From the NCBI RefSeq assembly GCF_947623445.1, contig NC_135245.1:5711501-5775500 (forward strand): 64,000 nt of DNA, read 5' to 3'. Positions 26,453-39,900 of the stretch are shown here, in pieces. The notes beneath the pieces were generated by a model. The model saw only the letters and a list, made by a program, of their open reading frames with translations. It had not been told where the DNA came from and did no database searches. The position numbers were made by a program, and so were the translations under genes. Origin of the DNA: Clavelina lepadiformis. Its lineage: Eukaryota; Chordata; Ascidiacea; Aplousobranchia; Clavelinidae. How positions within the stretch are numbered: position 1 is the first letter of the stretch; each line of letters opens with the position of its first letter.

Positions 26453-29400
26453 CTAATGCTTAAACAGAATTGATTTTTCCATAGAAAATTGAACCTGCAG
26501 TGACTTACGTCTTTGAGAAGGTGGAACAAGGTGAACTGGAAGATCATCGGGTAGGGAATGTCCTTCCAAGCGAACATTTATCAAATGCATAGCGAGTGCA
26601 AACTCTTCTTCAGTCAGCATTCCATCCTTATCATGATCTGCCAAACGCCAGACCTTCGCCAGGGCTGTGTTTGGAAGCTTTGACTTTACCATTTCCTGTA
26701 TAGAAAAGGAGATCACTTCAAAACATATCAATTAAATGACGGCATGACTGATAGCTACATGATTGTGAAGTCTGTTACCTTGAAATTTTATGCTTTAAAA
26801 CAACACTGATGCATAACAAAATCTAGACCTAGGGTTGGTCATATTCTATGTGATATTTGTAAAACTAAAAATGAACATGATTTGTCATGTTACCACTGTT
26901 TTCCTAATTCACTGACTAATACTATATGGGTCTTTAGCAAAATTTTTAAGAAATGAAAGAACCTTCACGTAACTGCATGCACCTTGTCATGTCCTCGAAC
27001 TCCAGGTATGACATCATAGTGAGTAGCTATATTATAATTGGTTAAGCTATTATAATTTACCTTCTTTGCTTCACTTCCTTTTACTTTGCCGTTGGTCGGG
27101 TTCAGTTTCATAAACATCTCATCATATTCTGGTTTCTTATCGGATACAATCCATTCTCCATCAAAATCACTCCCAGCATTAACTCCAACTCCGAAAGCAT
27201 TGCTGAAAGGATTATCTTTGGCAGCAGAAAATGCTCCACCTGCAAAGTAGGACAGTGTTTGATAGTCAGATGTTATTCAATATCGGTGATATCTGACATA
27301 TATAATTTATACAAGCTGTAAAGCAGTGCTCAGCAGCCGATGAGTCACGAAATGATGCAAGGTGTGTCGCAGTGTAACTAGAAGTACTTTTTTTAATAAA
27401 AAAACTTTTCAACACCTTTGTTTCACAACAAGACAATTGAAAAATCGAAATACAAAACGCCTTGCAATGGAAACTCCTATCTTTATTTGAATCATTTTTC
27501 TTACGTAACCTGCATTTCTCATGTAGGTAAAGCTTTTTCTTTCGCTAGCAGTCAGTAGATGGTGCGCCCAAATGAGGCTCGCAAAAAAATACAATCCATA
27601 ATTTCAATTATAACTTTTAATTTCAGCTCTTTTGAACACTTGAGTCAAACGTTCAGCAAGGAACAATTATCTCATTGAAATAATTTATAGTGTTTTGTAT
27701 TTTCTATACTTTTGTTTACATGTTTAGTTAAAGCATGATGCCAAATTTTGGAATTTCATAAATGTATCACGATTGAAAGAAGGTTGCAGAGCACTGCCGT
27801 GGAGCAAACTCAACCAAAATTGTTCTGATGTTAAAAATCGCAACTTCAAATCACACTGACAAAAAATTCAAGGCATTGTAAGTAATTACACCACAAGAAT
27901 TCATGAAAACTAGTCAAAATTAGAATTGAATAAAAATTTATCATGCATTCGCAAAAAGCTGTTACTGTAAAATTGCAACCAAGGCAAGCAAGCAAAACTG
28001 GTCTACTAATTTGCTACTCATACCAGAACTAGTAGAATATGCCACCGAAGAAAAGACACCCCCTAAACCAAACAATATGCATTATGTAGTAGAAGAAGCA
28101 AATTGATGCTTGCCTAAATGGCTAAGAAAGCAATTAAAAAGATGTAAAAATGTATTGTTTTAGTTAATTTTGCAATAACTAAGTAAAACAATTAGGAATC
28201 CCTAGGTTACATGCTCGTGACAAAAAATACCGTGTATAAATAATAGAATGTTTCAGTTTTCCACCATTTTTGAATTTAAGTTTAGTTAAAGAATTAAAGT
28301 TTAGGGTCTGTCTAAGCAGTATTTTGGGCACAATGAAAGAATCCGGACTTTTTTTGAATTATGATGTCATTGCACCCCTTTGTTCAAGTTTCGATGGGGG
28401 TACATTTTTCTAAATTGGCGATATCTCAGTAACCGATTGAGCTAGAGCTACAAACAAGGTGTTTAAAGATGCAGAATGCCTGATTTCCTATAGCCGCTTA
28501 ATACATTTCATACATAGAGGTAAACAGTGAACATACAACTTATCAAACTCAAATCACATTAATCAAAATAGTTCAGCCCTTGGACACAAACTGCAGTAAC
28601 CATTGTTATCTTAAAATACCATACACTGCAAGGCAAATAACAGAAGAGTTTGCAGGTACAATAGACAACAAATAAACATTACAATGGCTGGGAAAGGGAT
28701 AGATTTTACCATATTCCAAGCCTTTTGTTTTCTTTTTAAAAGGATATGTAGGACCATAGTAAGACCAAAAATTAAATTTAAATCACTCGCAAAATAATTT
28801 TCAAAAAATCTGCTTTATAAGTTGGTGAATTAACAAACAACAGTAATTAAACTTTGCTGAAAACTTGACACATCAAAATTTGCACAAGTTCATAAACCCA
28901 CAAACCATATATCATACATTCAAAAAACCATCAACATGCGCTGAGTTAGTATGATATAAAGGAAAATACTGTTAACTGGTTAGATTGGTTATGCTGAACT
29001 AGTTAATTATCCCCCAATTAACTGCAGTTTTCATTGCATACTCGTTTGTACTTCAGCAAAAAACAAAATTAATAGTTTTAAGCAAAAAAATACTTAACTG
29101 GCAAGTGCATACCATCCACTCATACTTTCATATTATACACATATAACGTATGTATGTGTAAATTAATGATATTTCAAATAAATCAAGCATTAGACAGCTT
29201 CTATTGTCACTAGTAACATATAAACTTAATTCAAAACAGCAGCATCACAATAGCATTTTCATAGAAAAAAGATATATATAAAGAAATAAGGATAAAACAA
29301 AATATTTAATGAATAGTATTACAGTTTATATGCCGTACTGTATATATAATATTATATATAGTAATTGTGTATGTTTAGTATACATGTATATGTGGCATGC

Positions 29401-32400
29401 TTGGACAAATTTATATACCTTTTACTGCAGGGCCTTCTGCCCTGAATCTTTCAGCAGATTTTGTTTCCTCTCTCTGAATCAGCTTCATTAATTCAGCAAT
29501 GTCTCTTGAAAGCATATCATCAACCTGAATAGACATGTTTGCCACACATTGTAAGTAGATATAAACATTATTGCAAGCATTTTCGTGTGTTGAATCAGAA
29601 ATAAACAGAATTGCTGTGTGAGTGGCACAAAACAGCCGAGAATAAAGAAAGCAGTGATATTTTTGGAATGTATACATATTATATATATACATATACGTAT
29701 ATATATTCTGAAGATAATTAGAAACTGATATACCTGACAGTTCAAAGGCGAATGTGTGTGTTAAACTAACACTTTTTGATAAGCCTGAAGCAAACAATAT
29801 ACATGTCTAATGCTACAGAATGAAAATGCACGTTAAGGTTTAAGTGTTGTGTTATGCTGTGTGTGCTAAGTGACTATACAATAGTGTGGTGATATTGTGT
29901 GGGCAAGTTTATAATGGTTTCCTTTACGTTAGTTTACTCTGTATTCAAGTGAAAGAGAAAATATTTCAAAAAAAAAGAAAATGTTAGATGCAGTAAGCTA
30001 AGCAGTCAGCCTGGGTGGTTAATGTTAACACAGAGCATTTCTACGTGAAATTTAAGCAACTAAACACATGCCACTGGTACTTGTTAAGTTACTGAAACAA
30101 AATCTAAATTGTGTATGTAAACACAACAGACAGCAACCAAAACATTAGTGAATAAATGAGGAACAGAGCCAATACCTTTCTAATCATGGACTCACTCAAG
30201 CCTCGTAGTTTGCTAAAATCTGTGATTTTAAGTCTTTCCTTCATTTTTTGTACATTTGGAAAGTCACCTGCAAAACATAGTCAGATTAACCTTACAAGCA
30301 ACATCAATTCAAGCTAGGTAAAAGGACTGGTTATAAAAAAACAGCAAATTCATTTCTAGAAAAAATTACAATTTGGTAATACATAGGCTGACAGGTGACT
30401 TTTCAGGACAGATTGATTTATAAATAAGCAAGTTAATCATGTCTTTGTGTTATACTTGTTACAAATTTTATGACACTGTATTTTTTGTGTTTTTTACAAA
30501 TTGTTTTTAAGACTGGGCTGTAACTAAAAAGATATTAATGTTACACAGAAATAATTGATTTCAAAAATGTTATAGAAAAAAATGGCATAAAAGACAATAT
30601 TATACACAATCAAACCAGTATATCACAATGAACGCAAAAGTGAACGGTAAAGGTCATCAATTTGTCACATTAGTTACAAAATACGTTTAGTAAACAAGGC
30701 CACTAAGCAGTATCAGCAATGCATTTTATTAAGACTGTTACTGGGAAACTGTTGACAGATCAGTGACATCCAGCTAGGTATTGACATGAATGTCAGTACC
30801 GGTATATCTGATTTCTTCATCTCTTATAATACACTGCAATACTGATATACTCTATATGAGCAACTAAATTCTAAAACAATTTGCAGTGCATATTACAGTA
30901 GTATGGCAACAAACTATTTGGAAAAAGGCATTCCAATTAATTTTATGCTACAGGACACAGAATTGTAACGGCGCTAATGATTCTCATCTAAACAATTTAT
31001 TTATTTAATGGTATTAATAAATTTAACGAGTCCCTTGATATCTGCGGCCATCAGTCAAGGTCAAGAGTTAACTATCATCATCACAATACACTTTTAAAGC
31101 GTACGCAGTGGAAGTCAAGACAAAATATAAAAACACACACATACATGTATAACTACTATAAGGTGTGATCGTGACCTTCGTTGTTCACATTCGAAAGCAG
31201 CATACTCCAATACACCAAGTACAGAACACATAAGAATATCTGCTTCAACAAAGCAATGTCTTACCAAGGGAGATGTTGTACTTATTGGCTAGCTCGCCAT
31301 AGATTTTTTCCAGATCATTGATCAGCTTATTCTTGGCCTTCTCTTTCCCAAACACGGAGGGCATGCTATCATGCAAATAACTGATGATGTAAGCATGGAC
31401 CTACAAATAAGAAATACAAAGTTATTTGGAAAACCTTTCACACATTTTGTCAAGATTTTAAGCAGATGTCTAAAATGGGCACCGCCCATTAGGCGGGACT
31501 AAATCGATGCTTCTTGCCACAGATTTACTCTTTATAAAAACTTAATAGCTGGAGGCACAAGCACTGTAGCATAAATGCAGAGCAATATAGCACCCACTTG
31601 TAAAAGTCATCTGGTGCATACCAAGCATATCTAGAATATTTTAGTGCACTTTCAACTTAATAGTATGCAACTTAAACACAGAACAGCAGTTAGTGTCATT
31701 AGGTAAATATGAATATTAAATATGTATCTAACTTTGAAAATGTAAATAAAATGATACCCAACATATGTATTTGTATAAAATATGTATTAGAAACTTGAAG
31801 ATGTATTTATGTATATTTATACCTTTGCTAATCTAGCTCTTTTAATTAAATCATTCAGTTTCCTTAAAGCAGCATTTCTGGGTAAACTTTGAATGTCTTC
31901 AAAGAGATCATTGCGTTCAGCTTCAAATAGGAGTCTGTTTTCATCATATCGTAGTGGTTGGTCCCAGAATGATCCAATATAAACTCTCACCACTTCCGGT
32001 GTGGTTATTACCTAAATTAAAATTTTTTACACGTAATAACTGTACTTTAAAACTTAATTTACATGAATGTGATTTGAATCTAGATTTTGTGATAAACTTT
32101 TGCGTACTTAAACGAGTGCAAACATAACCGAGATATTACTGTACAAAATGATGACATCACAGTGTCATAAGATCACATGATCATGATGATGCTTAAATGT
32201 CTTTTAATTGTTTAACTGACTAGAGTAAACAAAGAGTATGTCATGCTAAAAATAGCAGTTTCTCGTCTCAACAGAACAGGATATGAGAAAAACTGAATAA
32301 TGACAGTAACATCTCAGATAGTGGATGCTGTTCTTACTGGGAGTAAATTTAATGTAAGTATCTTCTTGCATAGCTTACATTACCTTTCCTAGAGACCACA

Positions 32401-33375
32401 TGAGAGCACCATAAACCCTCATAAGTTGTTGTGTGTTCACTTGATCTGACTTGTTTAGAACCACACGGATCTTGGAATCATATGTTTTAACTGCATTGAG
32501 GGCTTCATGAAACTCATCTGAAATGTCAAGCTTGTGGGCATCAAACAAGAGAATTATGCGATCAACTCTTTCAGCTAACCAGGTTAAAACCTATTCACAA
32601 AAAAATCTGGGTTAGCTGTAAGGATAATAAGTTTGAAAAAACGAGCCACAATGGGTACACGCACAAAACAGTATACAAGCAAAGGGCAAACAAAACAAAT
32701 AGGCCTACATATATATACAAGTTTGCATTATAGTAGTTGCATTTTAATTCTGAATGTAGTTAAACTGTACATAAAACCTTAAAGATTTATGGCCTATTAA
32801 ATGCATGTTAGTGAAAAACTTTACAATAAACTTACTTTTGCAAAGTCATAACCTCGATTTACTCTCTGCTTTTCACCAGACAAAATACCAGGAGTGTCAA
32901 TTATGCTGATGCTGTTTAAAACTTCATTCTCCATGTGAGAACATTGAAACCTGGATAAAAATGCATTTCCAAATGAAGAAAGGGCTCTAAAGGGTTTGGT
33001 ATCATCAACTACAGCAGCATTTCCAGGAACAATTCCCTCATTGACAACTCCACTGGATTTGTCTTTATCACCTGCCATAATAGCAATAAAGCAGTCTGTT
33101 GTTGGCTCGGGACCAATTCTCATGCCTGGAAAATCTTTTTCCAATAAATATCTAATGAAGGTTGTTTTTCCAGTGGAGTACTGGCCTATTAGTAAGATCA
33201 TAGGTTTTGCATCAAAGTCAGCATTGTCTAAAGGTGGTGAATGAAAGTCATGAAACTTATATGCTTCTTCCAGTGGTTTAAGTCTATTTCTGTAAAGCTT
33301 CTTCAAACCCAATGACACACTTTCAAATATCTCTGGTTCTCTTTCCTTCTCTTCGCCACGTATCCAACGAAGCAT
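26453..33375 (-). CDS. EHD1: EH-domain containing protein (EHD1/3 type), membrane-remodelling ATPase
   Basis: Eight minus-strand exons: 33375-32836, 32590-32384, 32011-31823, 31400-31265, 30267-30176, 29524-29419, 27239-27061 and 26695 down to 26453. All junctions keep frame, giving about 562 residues. Vertebrate EHD proteins have about 535-545. EHDs are dynamin-like ATPases that tubulate and recycle endosomal membranes. Seen: P-loop [16 protein letters not shown], the family block [39 protein letters not shown], and the linker-helix [14 protein letters not shown]-terminal EH domain follows, with the Ca-loop [13 protein letters not shown] and ending [16 protein letters not shown] paralogues cannot be told apart here; invertebrates usually have one. 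Oddity: at AGAC|GTAAGT (26508) a strong donor lies in the last codons, so the final 18 residues may be read-through and a further tiny exon may exist. Confidence 0.96.
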
Positions 33376-36025
33376 TTTGTCTTAACTTACTTCGACTTTT
33401 GTTAAAAATTTTCACTTAAAGATGCTACACCCCCTGAGATTAAAAATATTTAAAGTAGTTTGATGAAGTCTCATTGAAAAAAGACAAGAAATTTTAAACA
33501 CAGGCTGTACAGAAAAGTGTACCCCAGCAGCTCTAAGTCTAATTATGCAAAACATAGTTTTCTATCGGTCTCTTTATGAAACATTATGACCAACCTATTA
33601 ATATATCAACTTAAGGTATATATTCAAAACCCAAAATACAGCAATTAATTACTGCAACTTGCATATACAGAGATACCATTATTATACACGTATCAGCTGG
33701 TATTAACATTATCACAACTCACAAAAACAGCACCATACTTATATAAAAATGACTGATATTACACAGGATGGCCTAACAAGAATATGATGCAAGAATTAAT
33801 CCATCCATGCGAACAAAAAAGTCATACCTTAGGTGAAAAAAAACCAATCTTTACTTATTAGCAGTAAACAGGAAACTTCATTAAATATAAAACACCATTT
33901 AAATTACAGTACAAGGCAAATCGCAAAACAAGTTTTTTAGAAAAAATCTGTTTCTACCATTAAAAGCTAAACAATCAAACTATCTACCTTTAAACATTTT
34001 TTCATTAAAATCAATAAATTTGTAGTCTGTATATGATGTCGTATTTGGGTTTGCCAGTGTTAGTGCAAATCTTTGCCTGAGTGTGAATCTATTTGGGTTT
34101 GGCCTTGGGTTTATATCAGCTTGTTGTAAAATTTCAGTTTTGGAAGTGATTTAATACACACGCATAAATAATGATGAGCATTTTAAGTTTTAAATAAACT
34201 AAAAACCATTGCACTGGATAAAAAGATCATCTACAACTTTTATCGTTGAATGTAGTAAATGAAGGAAACCAAACTGAAAACAACAAGTTTTCATCTTGTT
34301 TTTGACTACAACCAAAGTCTCACATTATAACATGAACCCATTCTTAGCCAACAGAGCAATTCCCACGTATTTGTAGTTTTTATAAGCATTTATCTGGGGT
34401 TATGTATGGAGTCAAAAAACTCCAAGATTTGATTATCGTAATTTACCATTTTCTTTTTATCTTTTGTTTACAAGGCAAAACACACACATCTAACGTTACG
34501 TGAATGGATGATTCATGCACACTTGCAATTTTTTGAGGCAATAAGAATTTTACCAAATTCAATTCTTTTTGTTTATTACATTTTCTTGTATATTTATCAG
34601 CTACAACTTAAAACTTAAAGAAACCTGTAATAGGAGCTGAAGACTAACAAATTCTTTACTTGATTCTGACACAAGCTAGTAGTGCAGAAGTAGACTTACT
34701 GCCGGGGTACGTTATAAAAGTCCCGGGCATTACTCTACCGTCTGAGCAGACATTCGCTTATTCACACAACACAGTAAAAACTGAAAGAGCATATATATAT
34801 ACCCTAATAACGGCTGATGGTCAAACAGTTAAGTTTTTTATTGCAAACGCTAAATACTTAAAACCGAATTAAAATAAGAATTGATGCTAGCCTATAGGTA
34901 TTCTTCCAATTCTTGGGGGTTGGAACCATAAGCAAAAACTGAAGTAGCCTAGCCTGTTGCAAGTTGTAACAATGTCTTTTGCGAAGAGATGTCAGTTGTA
35001 CTAAAAAGGAAGACGTGAACTTTTCACATTTCAGCTTACAACTAGCCTTCACCTTGAAACATCGAATATCGACTGTTGATAAAAATTGGCTAGGCCTACC
35101 AACATTTCACCAGAAAAAATCGTGCGTTCGAAGCTAATTTTCAGTTTCTTGTTAACCTAAGTTATAACGAAGTAGTCTAAGCTTAACCTAAATTTACCTT
35201 CTACTCTAAATGTCACTCCAATAAAAATTAAAGTCGCTAAACCAACTTTTTGCAAACCCGTTCACGTAACCTAATCGCCCATTCGCCCATATCTTTAACA
35301 ATGGTATGCATGACCTACTTAGGGTGAAATAGTCGCTTCATTAATGGATAAATTTATCAGGAGTGGTCTTAGCAGAGTTGCCAACTCTATTATGTGCAAT
35401 TCATCTTCATCGTCTTGAGTGAGGTGATTACGAAGATCAGTTAAATAAAAAAAATAAACTAAAAGTGAATCACAAAATTTCTAAAACCTCAAAGATTAAA
35501 GATTTAATATCTGTTAGGAAAACGAAGTAAATGTTTTATAAACATAAAGTTACTTGTCAAGTAAGAGAAAACTTAAAATCTCTCTACCAACTTAATATGG
35601 CGATCTAAACGCGAAGTTGACAACGGAAGATTGTAAAACTAAACAAAAACGCGTCATAAATGCAACCATTTACGTTGAAAATTACCTGCTCAGCGTTGGA
35701 TAAGTGTCAGTTGCTTTAAGGTTTACAGTAATTATTAATAAGAACTAAAAACATTTACTGTTATTAATTCAACGTCGTTTGGTTGATTGTTTTTTAAATT
35801 AATTAATAAACGAACAAAAAAACTTGTAGTAGTTTTAATTGAAAAACTAATTCCTGACACCAAAGGGTATTCTGTGCATGTAAATAAGTAGGTAAATATC
35901 AAGTATACACCAATGGTAAGCCTTTTGTTACTTCAAATAGAATTATAAAGTCGAAATTTCAGTTTGTGGGAAATAAGTATGATGAAATATAGACACTACA
36001 TTAATCATGTATGCATGAAATGATA
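33376..36025. other. Spacer upstream of EHD; one unexplained short frame
   Basis: This probably includes the EHD promoter and leader. At 34636-34872 (+) an open frame reads in a protein-like way (SSAEVDLLPGYVIKVPGITLP and on to a stop). It has no in-frame ATG, no clear acceptor and no recognisable family. It may be a lost exon or a transposon piece. Otherwise nothing is seen. Confidence 0.35.
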
Positions 36026-36736
36026 CAGGAGAGTCTGCTTATTATGACCACCTTGGAAGTTTGGAACCCGACCATTTTGGTCATAACTCATAATATCCGA
36101 ATGGTCACAGCAACCGAACCTGTCACAGTACTGTCTAACGTCTAACCACACTTTTGGTTAGTTAGACATCTATATTGTGGTCTTGGTGGCCATGCTAACC
36201 TACCATCTTATAGCACAATTGTATTATTGCTCTCTTGCATGGTTTAAGCCCTTGGGCTTTGCCACTTTTTCTTGCTCGATAACTGTTGGTGAGGATGTGT
36301 TTTTATTGTGCTATATCTACAACGGTTAGCATCGTAACTTTTGCTCCCCACAGTTAATGGCGAAAAATAAACAATACAAAAATACAATACAGTTGGCATA
36401 AAATGACAAAATATGTCAAACTCATTGTTTATTTCATTAACGTTAAGTGGTAACATTAAAATGAACGTCAGTAGGTGAATTTGGAATATACGTGGCACAC
36501 TTGTCACTGTCAAGTTGCATAACTAACACGAAAAATTGATAGAAAGATCTGAAAATGATGAAAAAAGTGAGAGAGTTCTTAAGACAGTTTTAACCAGATG
36601 TTTAGATATCCTTGAAAAAGTGGTCATAATATCCAAAGATTGGTCATAGTAAACGAAGAATTTTGGCAAAATTCAAGACCACAAGAAAATGGCCATTTCA
36701 TGGTCATTTTATCCGTGTTCATATTAAGCAGAATAC
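36026..36736. mobile_element. Tigger/pogo-like non-autonomous element
   Basis: The left end, after TA, is CAGGAGAGTCTGCTTATTAT. The right end inverted reads about GTATTCTGCTTAATATGAAC, next to TA. The TA target and the TCTGCTTA core are typical of Tc1/mariner-pogo (Tigger) elements. The inside repeats GGTCATA-type words on both sides (36075-36110 and 36620-36710). No transposase frame is visible. The ends have diverged, so limits are good to a few bases. Confidence 0.6.
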
Positions 36737-36986
36737 TATATTTGTAACCATTATGCCGCATTTTGTCCGAAATCTAAATCGGATATTTTATCATGATGTT
36801 TCGTTATGCATCTTGGACTACTACAGTATAGTCTTTGTGAAGAAATTTACCATGAAATAGCCTACTGACTTCAGTTACCTCAAACTATGCCAGTAACTTG
36901 CTGACTTGTTTTAGGTACCGCATTGTAATGACTGAAACCATGATTTGCAATAACAGTCTTCTTCATTAAGTCAAGTCATCTTCATT

Positions 36987-39900
36987 ATGTGCGAAAAACC
37001 AAGCAGGGTGTTTTGTGACAGTTGCAATACAGAAGTAACACTGCTTTATGCAAAATGTGCGGAATGTGAAGACATTGAATTGTGCATGCAGGTAGGAATA
37101 TGAATATCGACTAGCAGTGAAGTAGATTACTATCAGTACTGCATTACTAGTTTCACTTCAGATGGGAAAGTTTGCTCGGTCTTAGTGTGCAGAGGATAAA
37201 AATTAGTTGCACATATACTGACTGTTGTTTCATCTTGTTGCTTGCGACATTTTTTACCCAATAGCAAATTTTTCAATCTGGGTGGTAGTAGTCTTTTATT
37301 TAAGCTATAAGTTGGGCCAAATTTATCGATTAGGTTCATTACTTGTGTGTTATTATATTATATTATAAACTAAAACAGCTAGTTTGATGGTTGATGGCAG
37401 CCAGCTAGTTTTCAATGCAGTTGTTATACGCCACTTGTTTTTTTTTGTATTTTATGAGACTGAGATGTAAGTATGTTGTAATGTAATGCCACATTTCAAA
37501 TGAACAATAATCAAAATTGCCTATTACCTTAAGTTAAGCTTTTTCCTACTTGTCTAAAAAGTAACTGAGAAGTTACACAGCATTATGATCTAAATTTTCT
37601 GTCAGCAAAACATTGTACAGATGATATATGGTTTCTCTTTTGTTTTCCATTCACATGTATGGAAAACTTGAAGTTTAGCACGATGAGATTTATGCCAAAA
37701 AAAAATTAGGGTATACATATGTTTTACTTTTATGCCATGCCAATAATAAAAATCTAATTAATTTTCGCTGCAACTAGAACTAGTATATTTCTTAGTTTAA
37801 TGAATGGAGCCGATTGCCATGTATGGAAAGTCGTTGGCTTGTGCTTGCAATTTTTGTATGCTTGTTTCTTGTGACACGATTGCCTCGCCAGAAAGGCTGA
37901 AACTGATATTTATCCCAGCGGCGTAATGATATTTGCACCTTTGCCATTGTGGACATCTCCGGCGTTTCATACAAACTTTGTATACAGGTATATTCGTCCC
38001 CAAACGTACACTTTTTGAAATATAAATGAAGAACATTTTTTTTTCTGTTTTAGTGTTTTGCCTCTGGAGTTGAGTTGAAGCAACATTTGAAAACGCATGG
38101 TTATATGATAACGGTAAGCATTAATGTATTGATATCACAATATGTGATGTTATATGTGTAATGCAGGCACATTATGGGAAGCACAGGAAAAGAATTTCTT
38201 AGTTTGCTATATGGGATTTTGTATTAATTTACTTTTCAATGTCAAGTGCTATAGCTTCGTTGGTAAAAACTTACTGGTATTTGAACAAAATACAGGTTTA
38301 AGCCCTCTCCTTAAGACAAAATATCATTCCAAAAAGGAGACTTTTCTGTCCGACCTGAATGCTAGCTAATAAACCGCCCAAAATACCTTACGAGAAACTG
38401 AGCACTAGACATGTTCATTTTTAGGTCATGTAACATGTTTAAAAAGTTAAAGTTAGACTAATCCCATTTTGCATCAAGCGAAACTAAGTTTGCAAAAAAA
38501 ATGTTTTGAAAATTTTAACTTTCTGATCCCATTCATGAATCCCAAAGTTTTCTCTTAAAGTTTACTAAATATGGGGTTCCTCCAAGCCGAAAATGTTGAA
38601 AACCTTGCAATCATTGTGCAGTGACAAAATTGGGATAATTTTTATTTAATAGTTTTGTAAATATGATATCAGCAAACATTTTATAGCATTTTTTGTTGTA
38701 TTTAAAACCCAGTTGAGCTAGAATGCTGAAATTTATTGTTGTTTTGTAATGATTCTTCCATCCTGTAACTGTATCGTATATACAAGCGCAAAAACTTAGA
38801 GGTACAAAGGTGTTTAAGGTTGGTTAATTTTGTATGGAATGACCCTTCAAGTTGGTGATGTTTAGGATAATGGGACATTTCCTCTTTTTGATTCAACTTG
38901 GACAGCTTCAGAGGAACAGATCTTGATAGATAGTGTGGAACAATATGGTCTCGGAAACTGGGATGAAGTATCTGAAAATATCACCACAAAGACTGCAAAA
39001 GAAGTAGAAGACCATTACATGCAGGTTTATGTTGATGGATATTTTGGAAGGTTTACCGTACCTGGAGACATTCCAAATCGTATGACAGATCACACTCCAC
39101 CAATACACGGTTAGTCATGATATTGTTTATATGTTGATGTTAATCTGGTTCAATTTATGTGCCTTTAATACCAGGCAAGCAGAAATTTGAAGACACTGTC
39201 AAAATGTTGTTTTTTTTGTTTGCTGGTAGTTATTAGTATCGTATTAAGCCCACACCGTTTCATAAATATATAGTTACCATCTTAAATACTAAAAGATTTA
39301 GAAGTTTTAAATTACTTTGTAGAGTATATAGACGTTATTATATATAGAGTCCATATCCTCGGTACAGCTTCCCACAGTTAATGTTAGCAAACAGGAGCAA
39401 TTGGAGCTAGCATATATGCCGAATCGTGATGACTTTGAATATGAGTACGATAACGACGCAGAATGTGTAATCAGCTCACTTTTTATGAACCATGAAGACA
39501 ATGATTTAGAAAAAGGTTTACATGTTTTTATAATTTTGTTTGGAGCTGCTTTGTTACAAGGTCTTTGCTTGTAATTTATCCTAGGTGCTTTAACTTTAAA
39601 ATTTGTTGTGATCATAAATAAATTAAACATTCTGTTTATACGATTATGTTTATTTGGGTCCAGTTTTCCTTAAAGTACATTTCGGCAACGATTCTTTTGG
39701 TACTTTTTATGAAGTATATACTTATGATAAACTTGCAGCTTTAAAGCTTACCAAAGTTGACATGTACCACACGAAGTTAAAAGAACGGCAACGTCGTAAA
39801 GATATCGCACGAGAGTACAAAGTAGTGGAACATTTCTTTAAAAAACATGATGTTAGTGACCACAACAAGTATGAAAGGTGAGCAGTTTTAATATATATGC

